Notes: generated by a model from the letters alone, not told the origin. Numbered from the stretch's first letter, positions 18,154 to 27,725 are shown. The stretch is 58,927 nt of DNA from Dehalococcoidia bacterium (GCA_026421215.1 JAPKBN010000007.1:1-58927); one strand, 5' to 3'. Numbers and translations: made by a program.

Positions 18154-18196
18154 CTTATTAATCCGTAGGTTGCTAGTTCGAATCCTACAGGGCCCA
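18154..18196 (+). repeat. Inverted degenerate tRNA-Lys 3'-half (copy C)
   Basis: On the + strand, opposite to all other copies, TTAATCCGTAGGT and then AGTTCGAATCC and ACAGGGCCCA follow the order of the tRNA-Lys 3' half from the anticodon loop to the discriminator base. The 5' arm of the T stem has changes that break its pairing, so it is decayed. It marks the right-hand edge of the tRNA-relic region, next to the MATE gene. Confidence 0.65.
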
Positions 18197-18287
18197 TAAA
18201 ACTCATTCAGAACCTGCTATGAGCGCCCGCATAAGGCCTGTATAGCATTTAGGAACTGCCACTCTGACGACCGCACTCACTCCGCGC

Positions 18288-19616
18288 ATGCAGATGATTC
18301 TGCATGGGTCGATTCCGAGGATGCTGGCAAGGCTCGCCGCTCCTAATGTGGCTGCAATGGCCACGACTACCGCGGTCACATTCGCTGATGTCTATTACGT
18401 CGGCCAGATCGGGACAGCAGCTCTGGCAAGCCTCGCAATCGTGTTTCCGTTCCAGACACTCATGGGAATGATGTCCAATGGCGCAATAGGGGGAGGAGTC
18501 GCGTCATCACTCGCCAGAGCACTTGGGGGAGGCGACTTCAGAAAAGCCGAGAGCAGTGCCTGGCACGCCTTGGTTATTGGCGCATTCATGTCGGTCCTGT
18601 ACATGGTTCTGCTCGGAGTTTTTGCCCGGCCCATCTTTTCGTTAATAATCGGCCCTGGTGACGTACTGAACGGCGCGGTCGATTACGCTCACATAGTTTT
18701 TGGTGGTGCCGTGATCATATGGCTTGCCTTCATGTGTGCGGCCATACTGCGCGGCACGGGCGAAATGGGAATGGCGGCCAATGCCATCATAGTGGCCAGC
18801 ATTGTCCATATTGGGTTGTCTGGCGCGCTGACCCTAGGATGGGGTCCGTTTCCTGACCTCGGCGTCACGGGTCCTGCTACAGCAATGGTCGTGTCCCACG
18901 GTCTTGCTGCCCTGTACCTCTCGATTCAAGTGCTGGGTGGAAAAGCAGCCATTACCTTGCGACCCCACAAGTTTTCCTGGATTCCGATCAAGGACATCAT
19001 GAAGGTCGGTGGCTTGGGGTTGATAAACAGTAGCGGTCTGATACTTACGGTCATCGTCGTGACCGGTTTCGTCGGTCGATTCGGTGAGGAAGCACTTGCA
19101 GGGTACGGTCTGGGCAGCCGACTGGAGTTAACGCTTGTACCTCTTGCGTTCGGGGTAGGTGCCGCTCTGACGACCGCCGTGGGAGGAAACTTCGGGGCGG
19201 GGCAGATTGCGAGGGCGAAAAAAATCGCATGGACAGGGGCTGTTGTCACCCTGGTTGGGACGGCTATCCTCGGCATCTCAGTAGCAGTCATGCCGGGGAT
19301 ATGGCTCGATCGCTTTACGACCGACCCGGAGGTATATGCCATTGGCGCTTTATACCTGAGCATCGCGGCACCGGTGTACGGGATCTTCGGTGGCGGCCAA
19401 ACGCTGTACTTCGCCAGCCAGGGAACCGGGCACATGGTCATGCCTGTCTTGATTACATATACCCGGTTCATGGTCGTGGCAGGATTCGGCCTAGCCGCGA
19501 CGATTTTCGATTGGAGTTTGACGACTGTTTTTATTGGCGTTGCGTTGGGGCTATCAGTAATCGGGATTGGCCAGGTGTTGAATGTTCTTCGCGGGCCAGG
19601 TTGGAGATACGACTGA
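18288..19616 (+). CDS. MATE family multidrug/Na+ efflux transporter
   Basis: This 442-residue membrane protein has about 12 hydrophobic segments arranged as two similar halves, the length and layout of MATE (NorM/DinF) exporters. The opening IPRMLARLAAPNVAAMATTT and the FADVYYVGQIGTAALASLAI stretch are classic for the family. Such proteins expel cationic drugs or metabolites using Na+ or H+. ATG at 18288 (MQMILHGS) is the start, and no other gene shares its transcription unit. It lies just outside the right edge of the tRNA-relic region. Confidence 0.92.
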   Translation: MQMILHGSIPRMLARLAAPNVAAMATTTAVTFADVYYVGQIGTAALASLAIVFPFQTLMGMMSNGAIGGGVASSLARALGGGDFRKAESSAWHALVIGAFMSVLYMVLLGVFARPIFSLIIGPGDVLNGAVDYAHIVFGGAVIIWLAFMCAAILRGTGEMGMAANAIIVASIVHIGLSGALTLGWGPFPDLGVTGPATAMVVSHGLAALYLSIQVLGGKAAITLRPHKFSWIPIKDIMKVGGLGLINSSGLILTVIVVTGFVGRFGEEALAGYGLGSRLELTLVPLAFGVGAALTTAVGGNFGAGQIARAKKIAWTGAVVTLVGTAILGISVAVMPGIWLDRFTTDPEVYAIGALYLSIAAPVYGIFGGGQTLYFASQGTGHMVMPVLITYTRFMVVAGFGLAATIFDWSLTTVFIGVALGLSVIGIGQVLNVLRGPGWRYD

Positions 19617-19978
19617 TATGCGAAGTGACGATGTGCCGTCTCCATGAGGAATGTGTCATGTTGTCCGAGCCATTATTTTGGTTCAAGAAGGCCCGTGCAT
19701 CGAGCCTTTGCGCACGCCGGATAACTTGTCGGAGGTTCAGGACAATTCCTACGGAACTCAATGAATTTAGTATCCGGCTGATTTTCACTAGCCGGGAAAT
19801 TTCATCAACCGGGCCACCGATTCTGATCAAGCCAAAATATGCTCGCACCCAAGCGCAACCGTTTTGCTAGACACGGTAACGAGGGGTAGGTTAAAATTTG
19901 TTCCTCGCGCGGGCGCTCCATATATCCGCGCTTTCGTGAAGTTACACCCCGACTTGCCAGGTTGCCCAAAGTATTCCC
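19617..19978. other. Intergenic, no gene recognised
   Basis: A 362-bp gap between the MATE gene and the coiled-coil lipoprotein gene. Short frames here show no family features. Base composition shifts toward A/T across it, as in the following gene. Confidence 0.5.
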
Positions 19979-22642
19979 ATGATTTCTCTTAAGAAACTTC
20001 TGTCAATTATTGCCCTCTCGGTATTTGTTACCGGCTGTGGAATCATAGATACAGAGCAGGCAGGAGAAGCGCTTGCTCTCAAGGAGCAAGTACTTCGGCT
20101 TCAAATCGAAGAACTTGACCCCCTGATGGATCAACTTGCCGATATGCAGTCGCAGATCGTACCCCTAGAAGAGGAGATCGAAGACTTAGAAGACTCACGT
20201 GAAGATATTTACGATGAAGCTAGAGATATCGGTGATGAATTCGAACGTGAAATGGGTGACGCGTACGAAATACTGTGGCAAGGGGAGGAAGAAGCGCGGG
20301 AAGATTTTGAGGATCAGTTAGAAGAACAATACGAGGCTCTTGAACGAGAATGGAATGAACTTGAAAAGGGCCAGCAAGAAATGTTCAGATCCTTGGATGA
20401 GTCCAGGGATGGGGCGTGGGACGAATTAGAAGACACCACGCAAGCAATGTGGATGGACTTTGAGGACGGGAATTTCCTGAGGCGTAAGGTAATAGAAAAA
20501 GGTGATCCAGAGATAACAGCGCAGATAGAAGCGCTTGAAGATCAGCGGAAACTAATTCAGGCCGACAACAACGCCTTGGATACTCTTCAAATGGGTATTC
20601 GTAAGCAAGAGCAAGAACTAGAGATGCAGCGTTTTGATATAGAGGATCAACTGGATCCTCTATATGAACAGCTAGAAACGATGCATAACGAATCGAATCA
20701 GATATGGGAACAAGATTCTCCTTATGATTTCGAGCAGGAAAGAAACTCTAAATACGAACTAATAAGAGACATCCAGAACCAAATTGAAACCGCCTGGGAT
20801 AACGAACAGGACCAAAAACAAATAGATTTTCAGGGCCGAAACGAGAAGCGCGAAGCTGCTCAAAATGATCATCAGCAGATACTCGCGGGGATCAATGAAC
20901 AGCGGGGTCAGGCCTACGATCAAGACGAACAGGCTGAAACCGGTGAAAACGCCGACGCAGATATCGCTAACGTCGACCAAAATTACAATGAAGCAAAGAG
21001 CGTTTACAGAGAGCTTGTTGCTGGCACTGAAACACTGATCAACGAGTTGTCAGCAGCGCAGTCATCAGATGGCGGTAGCGTTGATACAAGTGCCATAGTC
21101 GCCGGCTTGGACAGTAGTAGGCTCGATCTTTCAACTGCGCAAGAAGAGCTAGTCGGTGCCCCGCAAACAATTCCCGGTGGCGAGGAATCCAATCCACTTT
21201 ATGCCGAAGCGGCACAGGCGAAGACAACTGCCGAGGAAGCTTTGGGAACTGCGGACGCCGCGTTGGATGCTTACGACGACCTTGAAGACTCCGACGAAAA
21301 AGCTCAGGCCCAGGCGGCAGTCGATGGCGCTCAGGCGGCATTCGACGCAGCGGCGGCGAACTTAGACGCCACCCCTGAAAGGCTGGCAACGGCAGACAGT
21401 CCTAATCCTGGATACGCAGAAATTCAATCCCGGATCAGCCGATACGAAGCTTTGATCTCAGATTACGAGACGCAGCTGGCAGACGCTCAGCAGGGTGGAG
21501 GGGAGACTGTAACCGATCCTGAACTCACGGCTGCGTACGCCAAAAAAGCAGAATACGAGGCGATCCTGAGAGATCTTGACACCACGTACGAAACGGATAT
21601 CGCTGCACTGAGGGCCAAAGTCGAAGCCGGCTCAGGGACATCTGTTGACGTTGGTTCACTGGAGCAGCAATTCGAGGCGCAGATCCAACGGGCCAACACT
21701 GAGTTAGAAGAAAAACTAAAGGTGATTGACGCAGATTCGTACGGGGAGAACACCAAATCGGACGCGATAACAACCTTGGAGAATGAATCTGCCGCGCTAG
21801 AACAAGAAGCGCGTGCCATTGAGCAGGAACAGCAGGCCTGGCAACGAGCACGTGAAGAACAACAGAAAGTTAAACGTACTGAGATACGGACCCTTGAGGA
21901 ACAAATTGATCCAATACGGGAGGCTCAGAAAGAACTCAATAGATCGCAGCGTCCGCTTCGTAAAGAAAGCATGATCATAGAAAATCAGAGAATGTCCATC
22001 CAGGAAGCACGACAACTGATCGAAGTCGAACTCGAGCCCCTACGGGAAATAAGAGAGGAAGCCAATGACGTGCTATGGGAAGAGTTCGAAATCTCGGAAC
22101 GGGATCTTCGCCGTGAACTGGAAACGGAAGTCGACGACTTACGTGATGCAGTTGAAGAGGCCATGGAAGACGAAGGGCGTGCGATAGAGGACGAAATGCG
22201 GAACCGCCGGGAGGCTCTTGAAGAACGGATGCACGGGCTCAAGGAGCAGCGAGATCAATTCGATGACGCCTTCGAAGAAGAGGTGGACGAGAAACAGGCG
22301 GAATTAGACGAGCTGATAGACGTCCTCAGGGAAGAGTCCATGCGGCCACTTGAAGAAAAATCGGTCGCTCTGGATGAAGAAATCGAGGCGAGATGGGCCA
22401 CATTGGAAGTGCTCTATGAAGAGCAGGCGGGTTTGACTGACCAGATGAAGGACCTTGAAGTTAGGATCCGCGATCTGGACCGCGCTGCTGAATTCGGAGT
22501 TCTTAATGTACTTACCGGTGCGTTAGAAAACGTTGCGGAGCTGGAAAAGAGTGGAGGAGTTGGTAGCTTCGACTCCTTTATTCCTGGTGTTGGCTCTATC
22601 CCCGGTATTCCTGATGCCGGCGATCTAGTACCTTCAAATTAG
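19979..22642 (+). CDS. Giant acidic coiled-coil lipoprotein, unknown function
   Basis: This 887-residue protein begins with a lysine-containing n-region, a hydrophobic helix and the lipobox VTGC (Cys20), so it should be a lipid-anchored surface or envelope protein. Residues 25-360 and about 560-840 are long Glu/Gln/Arg/Leu-rich coiled coils with many EE/ED/DE pairs. The middle, about 360-520, is richer in Ala and Gly (AQAAVDGAQAAFDAAAANLD). The C-terminus is non-coiled and Gly/Pro-rich. No enzyme domain is seen. The codons are more A/T-rich than the neighbours. It stands alone. A structural or spacer role is a guess. Confidence 0.85.
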   Translation: MISLKKLLSIIALSVFVTGCGIIDTEQAGEALALKEQVLRLQIEELDPLMDQLADMQSQIVPLEEEIEDLEDSREDIYDEARDIGDEFEREMGDAYEILWQGEEEAREDFEDQLEEQYEALEREWNELEKGQQEMFRSLDESRDGAWDELEDTTQAMWMDFEDGNFLRRKVIEKGDPEITAQIEALEDQRKLIQADNNALDTLQMGIRKQEQELEMQRFDIEDQLDPLYEQLETMHNESNQIWEQDSPYDFEQERNSKYELIRDIQNQIETAWDNEQDQKQIDFQGRNEKREAAQNDHQQILAGINEQRGQAYDQDEQAETGENADADIANVDQNYNEAKSVYRELVAGTETLINELSAAQSSDGGSVDTSAIVAGLDSSRLDLSTAQEELVGAPQTIPGGEESNPLYAEAAQAKTTAEEALGTADAALDAYDDLEDSDEKAQAQAAVDGAQAAFDAAAANLDATPERLATADSPNPGYAEIQSRISRYEALISDYETQLADAQQGGGETVTDPELTAAYAKKAEYEAILRDLDTTYETDIAALRAKVEAGSGTSVDVGSLEQQFEAQIQRANTELEEKLKVIDADSYGENTKSDAITTLENESAALEQEARAIEQEQQAWQRAREEQQKVKRTEIRTLEEQIDPIREAQKELNRSQRPLRKESMIIENQRMSIQEARQLIEVELEPLREIREEANDVLWEEFEISERDLRRELETEVDDLRDAVEEAMEDEGRAIEDEMRNRREALEERMHGLKEQRDQFDDAFEEEVDEKQAELDELIDVLREESMRPLEEKSVALDEEIEARWATLEVLYEEQAGLTDQMKDLEVRIRDLDRAAEFGVLNVLTGALENVAELEKSGGVGSFDSFIPGVGSIPGIPDAGDLVPSN

Positions 22643-22778
22643 AGTCAGTAAGTTTCAAAAAGGTGCAATAGGCGCCTCATAGGATCGCTCCCGGAATAGA
22701 TCGCGAACGAGTTGGGGCCGTTACAAGTCCCGGCAGCCAATGGCAAGGCGTTCTAACGATCTGTCCGGGAGCTTGTAG

Positions 22779-23072
22779 ATCGGTCGGCTCGGAGGTAATG
22801 GTCCGCTGGTGACTCATTGCGGGGGATCTTCGAAAATGATCGGAAGGTATGGCGATGTCTTCGATGATGTGCGTAGTGTCCAGGGCATCATCGAAGACTG
22901 AACATTCGACCCAAATGTGAAGCTCATTGGGAGAACATTACGGCTGACGGAAACGGTCGTTATGCGGCTCTCTTTTGGTTTACCAAACGCGCCTGGTCCG
23001 TACCCTGCGGGCACCAGTCAAAGACCATCTGTGGATTTCATCAGCGTTGACTGGAAATCAGGAGCGCGCTAG
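22779..23072 (+). pseudogene. Decayed coding remnant with an in-frame TGA
   Basis: A codon-like frame runs 22779-23072 (for example RTLRLTETVVMRLSFGLPN near its middle), broken by TGA at 22899-22901. A second frame 5' of it is open too, so a frameshift is likely. I do not recognise the family. There is no CxxC-like context at the TGA, so I read it as a nonsense codon. It lies between the coiled-coil lipoprotein gene and an IS relic. Confidence 0.4.
22857..22898. repeat. 13-bp perfect inverted repeat
   Basis: GTCTTCGATGATG at 22857-22869 is the reverse complement of CATCATCGAAGAC at 22886-22898, with a 16-base loop. It lies inside the decayed frame and is not followed by a T-run. Role unknown; it might be a leftover of coding repetition. 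Confidence 0.6.
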
Positions 23073-23138
23073 TTGTGCCATCCAAAACCGCTGATCGGCA
23101 CTAAGGTTCTTCCGTCCCGGAAGAGACAGTTCGCCTTC

Positions 23139-23303
23139 ATCTGAAGCCCGTCGGCTCCTCGCAGGCTGCTTCAGCCTTGCCCTGGGCCACCGAGACTTCT
23201 CCTGGTTCAACTTCTTCAGGATCTATTCTGGCGTATGAGGTGCTCTTGGTATGTTTTTCTACTTCAGGAAACGCCCAGCCTCTAATTTGGTGACAGGTAC
23301 CGT
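23139..23303 (-). mobile_element. IS3-type transposase OrfA relic with IS left-end sequence (copy 1)
   Basis: On the minus strand, a block at 23269-23303 nearly equals one at 27548-27583 (both contain AAATTAGAGGCTGGGCGT). It is followed by a decayed frame reading VSVAQGKAEAACEE, which fits the helix of IS3-family OrfA (consensus type EVxLAQGKTVAEAC). Stops and frameshifts abolish function; no orfB is left. It points the same way as copy 2, on the other side of the DUF1800/DUF1501/NHL genes. Confidence 0.55.
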
Positions 23304-23455
23304 TCCTTGCCTCACATGATGGTGTCTGTGTTGCGGGAGAGAAAGCGGATCGCAGTTTGGGAGAGACCAGCATTCGTATACAATCCGGCTAACATCTTTG
23401 GACCGCACTAATAGTGTTGGAACGCTCAACGGCACCGGGTATCGGAGGTTTTTCG

Positions 23456-24856
23456 TTGACTACTGCGTCGCCCCAACGATCAACTGATATCGAACTGATG
23501 GCTCAACTACTCAGAAGAGCAGGGTTCGGAGCGACCCGCGATCAAATCGACGGGTACTTGAAACAGGGATACGAAGCGACGGTTCACGAATTGTTAAACC
23601 CGGTTCACGGGGAACATGAAGACCAAGACCTAATGGACCGGTACTTCGTGGCATCAGTGGAAGCGAGAACGGCTAACCATGCCGATCCGCAATGGGCGTG
23701 GAGACTGGCGACGAACCCAAATCCACTCGAAGAAAAGATCGCACTGTTCTGGCACGGACTCATGGCGGTTGGAGGCGTGAAGCTTGACCATGGCATGGAG
23801 ATGCTCGCCGAGATAGATCTGTTCCGTCGCTTTGGTCTCGGTCGGTTTGAAGATCTCCTTCTTGAGATTTCACGAAACCCAGGAATGATGTACTGGTTGG
23901 ATAACCAGAACAGTCACATAGGGGCACCGAACGAGAACTACGGTCGTGAATTGCTGGAACTGTTCTCAATGGGCATCGATGAGCAGGGTGAAGGCGCTTA
24001 CTCCGAAGATGACGTGAAGGCGGCTGCTCGGGCCTTCACCGGATGGGCCTCGGCTGTAACTCCACCCCCATTTTTTCTCGGCCCGTTCCCGATGGAATTC
24101 CGTTTTGACTCCGACGATCATGACGATTCCGAGAAGACGTTCTTGGGACAGACTGGAAACTGGGATGGCGATGACATAGTCCGCATAATCTGCGAACAGA
24201 GAGCGACTGCAAGGTTTGTGGCGATGCGTCTCTACGACTTCTTTGTATCAGACACTCCGAATGAGAAGGAGATTGAGGGTTTAGCCGATGTGTTCGAGGA
24301 GAACGACGGTGAGATCCGTACGGTACTAAGCGCCATCTTTAACTCGGACCATTTCAAATCCGCAGAGGTTCGTTACCGGAAGATGAAAAGTCCATCAGAC
24401 CTGGTATTCGGGACCACACGACTGGTCGACCGGTTTGATGTGCCGGAACTTGATTCAGGGATGCTTGCGAACAACACGATGTTCATGGGTCAGCATCTCC
24501 TGAATCCACCAAGTGTTGAGGGCTGGCATGAGGGTGAAGAATGGGTGGATAGTGGCGCACTTATTGAACGGATTAATTTTGCATCTAGCGAGATTTCTCG
24601 AGTTGACGGACGCGGCGTTCAACGGATGCTCACCCGGGTGCGTAACTCTGGTAACGAACTCGATGGCGCTGAATTCGTCGAAGCCTGTCTCGATGCTATG
24701 GGGGCTATCGAGTTATCGCCTCGAACCAGGTCGATACTTGTCGACCATGCAGACAGTTATGGAATTCCCTGGGAGGCTGATGCCTCTGATTCCATTGACC
24801 GCACAATCGAGATGTTCCAGCTGATCGTCTCAACACCGGATTACCAGTACTGCTAA
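23456..24856 (+). CDS. DUF1800 family protein
   Basis: This protein of about 466 residues belongs to DUF1800 (PF08811), a family of unknown function almost always encoded next to DUF1501. The conserved opening ELMAQLLRRAGFGAT, the KIALFWHGL segment, the GRELLELFSMGI segment and the VEGWHEGEEW segment are all visible. The frame opens at GTG 23414. TTG 23456 has GGAGG at 23444-23448 with ideal spacing and is preferred. It ends 17 bp before the DUF1501 gene and is clearly co-transcribed with it. No signal peptide is seen from this start. Confidence 0.9.
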   Translation: MTTASPQRSTDIELMAQLLRRAGFGATRDQIDGYLKQGYEATVHELLNPVHGEHEDQDLMDRYFVASVEARTANHADPQWAWRLATNPNPLEEKIALFWHGLMAVGGVKLDHGMEMLAEIDLFRRFGLGRFEDLLLEISRNPGMMYWLDNQNSHIGAPNENYGRELLELFSMGIDEQGEGAYSEDDVKAAARAFTGWASAVTPPPFFLGPFPMEFRFDSDDHDDSEKTFLGQTGNWDGDDIVRIICEQRATARFVAMRLYDFFVSDTPNEKEIEGLADVFEENDGEIRTVLSAIFNSDHFKSAEVRYRKMKSPSDLVFGTTRLVDRFDVPELDSGMLANNTMFMGQHLLNPPSVEGWHEGEEWVDSGALIERINFASSEISRVDGRGVQRMLTRVRNSGNELDGAEFVEACLDAMGAIELSPRTRSILVDHADSYGIPWEADASDSIDRTIEMFQLIVSTPDYQYC

Positions 24857-24873
24857 CTACGGAGGAAATTCAC

Positions 24874-26013
24874 TTGGCGAGTAACGGCCCCGGCGGCAAA
24901 AATCTGGTTGTAGTCCAACTCTCGGGCGGCAATGACTACCTCAACACCGTCGTGCCGTACCAGGACGGCCTTTACTACGACTATCGCCCCAACATGGGGC
25001 TACATGGTGAGTCGGTTATTTCAGTGGACGATCGCATCGGCTTCAACTCGCATATGGCGCCGATTAAGAGAATGTATGACCGCGGGATGGTCGCCGTCTT
25101 CATGGGCATCGGTTACCCGGAACCCAATCGTTCGCACTTCCGGTCGATGGACATCTGGCATACAGCTGAGCCGTTCACCAGTTCATCCGAGGGCTGGCTG
25201 GGTAAAGTCACGCGGGCTCTGGATCCCGAGGGCAAGAACCCGGTTACCGCGGTCAACTTCGGACGCGGACTTCCCAGAGCGCTCGCTTACCCCGGTGTAT
25301 CAGTAGCCTCGGTTGGAGCGCTGGAGTCGTATGGCCTTTACACGGGGCTTGCAGGTGCACAAAACACGGATGCCCTGCTCGATACGGTAAGCCGGATCTA
25401 CCAGCCGATGTCTGAGGATGGGATTCCTTCTCTGCGAATCCTACAGACCGGGAGAGGTGCTCTTGATGGCGCTGACCTGTTGCGCCAGGCACCGAGTCAC
25501 CATAAATCGAGCGTCGAATATCCTGAAGCCAACCCGATTGCGCAAAGCCTGAAGGGCGTTGCGCAGGTTACATCGGCGCATCTCGGCACCCGTATCTTCT
25601 ACACAGCACATGGCAGTTTCGATACGCATACGAACGAGCTTGTGAACCACACCTTGCTGTGGGATCAGCTTTCTGAGGCGATCGATTGCTTCTGGTCGGA
25701 CATCGAAGAACAGGGTGCTGCGGATGACACGGTGATGTGGATTTTCAGCGAGTTCGGTCGCCGGGTGGCGGATAACGGAACTGGCACCGACCACGGCTCG
25801 GGAGGTTGTGCTTTCTTAATCGGACCTTCGGTGAAGGGCGGTCTGTACGGGGAATATCCAAACCTTGACCCGAATGCTCAACTGGATGGTGATGTTCGAT
25901 TCAACACTGACTATCGAGATGTCTACGCGACGATTCTTGAAAGTTTCTTGGAGTTGGAGTCAGAGCCCATATTGAACAGCCGGTTTGGCCAGCTTGATCT
26001 GGTGGCAGTGTAG
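24874..26013 (+). CDS. DUF1501 family protein
   Basis: This 379-residue DUF1501 protein (PF07394; alkaline-phosphatase/sulfatase-like fold) has the conserved LVVVQLSGGNDYLNTVVPY opening, the PEPNRSHFRSMDIW segment and the WIFSEFGRRVADNGTGTDHG segment, which carry the likely metal-site residues. The start is TTG 24874 behind GGAGG at 24861-24865. Many homologues carry a Tat signal; this one starts directly at the domain, so it may be cytoplasmic or exported with a partner. The adjacent downstream gene encodes an NHL-repeat protein that starts on the very next base. Biochemical role unknown. Confidence 0.9.
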   Translation: MASNGPGGKNLVVVQLSGGNDYLNTVVPYQDGLYYDYRPNMGLHGESVISVDDRIGFNSHMAPIKRMYDRGMVAVFMGIGYPEPNRSHFRSMDIWHTAEPFTSSSEGWLGKVTRALDPEGKNPVTAVNFGRGLPRALAYPGVSVASVGALESYGLYTGLAGAQNTDALLDTVSRIYQPMSEDGIPSLRILQTGRGALDGADLLRQAPSHHKSSVEYPEANPIAQSLKGVAQVTSAHLGTRIFYTAHGSFDTHTNELVNHTLLWDQLSEAIDCFWSDIEEQGAADDTVMWIFSEFGRRVADNGTGTDHGSGGCAFLIGPSVKGGLYGEYPNLDPNAQLDGDVRFNTDYRDVYATILESFLELESEPILNSRFGQLDLVAV

Positions 26014-27000
26014 GTGGGCATCCCGATGTCACTTCAGAACTTTTCTTACCACGACACCATCGGAATCGCATCTTTTCTGGGCCGCGGCTTTATGAATCCG
26101 ATCGATCTGCGGTTCGACAGCACCGGTCGGTTGTTCGTACTGAGCAGATCTAACGCCAGTAACAAGAATGTTCGTGTGAGTGCACAGACCCTGGACTCAG
26201 AGTTTCTGTACGAGTTCGCCAACTGGGGCACTGACCCGGGACAGACAACTATGCCAACCGCTCTGGCATTTGATAGTCGGGACCGTTTGTACGTCTCAGA
26301 CGAGCACATGAACAACATCTCCGTATTCGATCGCGAGGGGAACTTCATTGAGCGATGGGGCGAATTTGGCTCTGAGCCCGGTCAATTTAACCGTCCTTCG
26401 GGACTAGCCGTCGATTCGGACGATAACGTTCTCGTGATGGACCATCTGAATTCCCGGATCCAGAAGATGACACCGGATGGTCAATACATATCTTCGTTTG
26501 GGTCTGATGGTGGCGGACCAGGCGAGTTCAATTTTGCCTGGGGCATTTCCGTGGATTCCGTCGGAGATATCTGGGTGGCCGATTGGCGAAACGACCGCAT
26601 TCAACGATTCACAGCCGATGGCGAATTCGTCTCTATGTTTGGCTCGAGTGGTACCGCTGACGGCAGATTCGACCGTCCGTCGGGCGTGCATGTTGATCAT
26701 CGGGGTCAAGTCTATGTGGCCGACTGGCGTAACGACCGGGTACAGGTGTTCGACAACCGTGGAGCGCATACGGAAACACTTTTTGGGGACGCAACATTGT
26801 CGAAGTGGTGTCAGGAATTCATCGCCGTGAACCCGGAACAAGCCGGCTGGCGGGAGAACGCAGGGCTCTTCGAGGAAGAGAAGCGTTTCTGGCGTCCATC
26901 GGCAATCGAGACCAACTCAGACGGTCTCGTTCTCATCGCCGACGCCTGCCGCCACCGTGTCCAGATCTACAGCAGGCTGAACGAGCCCGCATTAACCTGA
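26014..27000 (+). CDS. NHL-repeat beta-propeller protein
   Basis: This 328-residue protein has about six NHL repeats forming a propeller. The best are PTALAFDSRDRLYVSDEHM, PSGLAVDSDDNVLVMDHLN, WGISVDSVGDIWVADWRND and PSGVHVDHRGQVYVADWRND, each followed by an I/VQ(R/V)F strand and GxFxxxFG-type turns. GTG 26014 immediately follows the DUF1501 stop, so it is the third gene of a coupled trio. There is no obvious signal peptide. NHL propellers mediate protein or ligand binding; some act as lyases. The partner here is probably the DUF1800/DUF1501 pair, by context only. Confidence 0.88.
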   Translation: MGIPMSLQNFSYHDTIGIASFLGRGFMNPIDLRFDSTGRLFVLSRSNASNKNVRVSAQTLDSEFLYEFANWGTDPGQTTMPTALAFDSRDRLYVSDEHMNNISVFDREGNFIERWGEFGSEPGQFNRPSGLAVDSDDNVLVMDHLNSRIQKMTPDGQYISSFGSDGGGPGEFNFAWGISVDSVGDIWVADWRNDRIQRFTADGEFVSMFGSSGTADGRFDRPSGVHVDHRGQVYVADWRNDRVQVFDNRGAHTETLFGDATLSKWCQEFIAVNPEQAGWRENAGLFEEEKRFWRPSAIETNSDGLVLIADACRHRVQIYSRLNEPALT

Positions 27001-27268
27001 ACCCTTGAACGGGCGATGGGACTGTCCCCATATGGAGCCATGACATCAAGATCCTCTAGTTCGGCGATGACCGAATCGGCGTCATAAAGTAAGAAACCCC
27101 GGTCGACGACGTTACAGACGCAATGTGGGCAGGCGATGGTGAAGAGCTGATTGTTAACTTCGGTGGCTACCGATCTCACCTCGATTGGCTGTCGGCTTCG
27201 GAGAATGGGATCTCCTTGATTCCGTTGGGACCGAACAAGCTTGACGCACTTGCGACTGCGGGAAGGGC

Positions 27269-27590
27269 TTAGAAATTTAGCTCGGCCGCTTTTTTCAGGA
27301 TCAGCTTATCCAGCTTCAACTCTGCAACGGCTCGTTTGAGCTTGGAGGGTTGTTTCTCAGGGCGCTTCAGTTTCTCGCCTGATCAAAACTGAACCAGCGG
27401 AACGCGCACGCCACCGTTACTTGGTCTGTTCTGTGACACCGGTCTCCCTGACAGAAAGCGCGACCGTCTTGCCACTGGGTACAGAGATTTCTACCTGTCT
27501 CAACTCGTTCGGAATCGGTTCTGGCGAATTCCCTCTTCTCGGCATGTCTTGAGACGCCCAGCCTCTAATTTATTGATTGGTACCGTCTAA
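27269..27590 (-). mobile_element. IS3-type transposase OrfA relic with IS left-end sequence (copy 2)
   Basis: On the minus strand, ATG at 27545 begins MPRRGNSPEPIPNELRQVEI, then SGKTVALSVRETGVTEQT and RWR, the start of an IS3-family OrfA. After a stop and frameshift, LKRPEKQPSKLKRAVAELKL and DKLILKKAAELNF complete the typical C-terminus, ending at 27269. No orfB follows; 27001-27268 contains no gene that I recognise apart from a short unassigned frame at 27123-27272. The upstream block 27548-27583 is shared with copy 1. Confidence 0.75.
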
Positions 27591-27725
27591 AGGGAACAGG
27601 TCAGTGGTGGTCCGATGGGCTAACACTGAATAGAGGCGTCCGCTAATATCGGGAGGCGAATATTTCCAGACAGGGATTCTTGATTACACCAAAAACGTCA
27701 ATAGACGGTTAAGAAAAGGCCACGT

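Noticed and set aside
22899-22901. In-frame TGA as a second selenocysteine codon
   Set aside because: There is no UxxC or thiol-enzyme context, and upstream stops and a frameshift point to decay.
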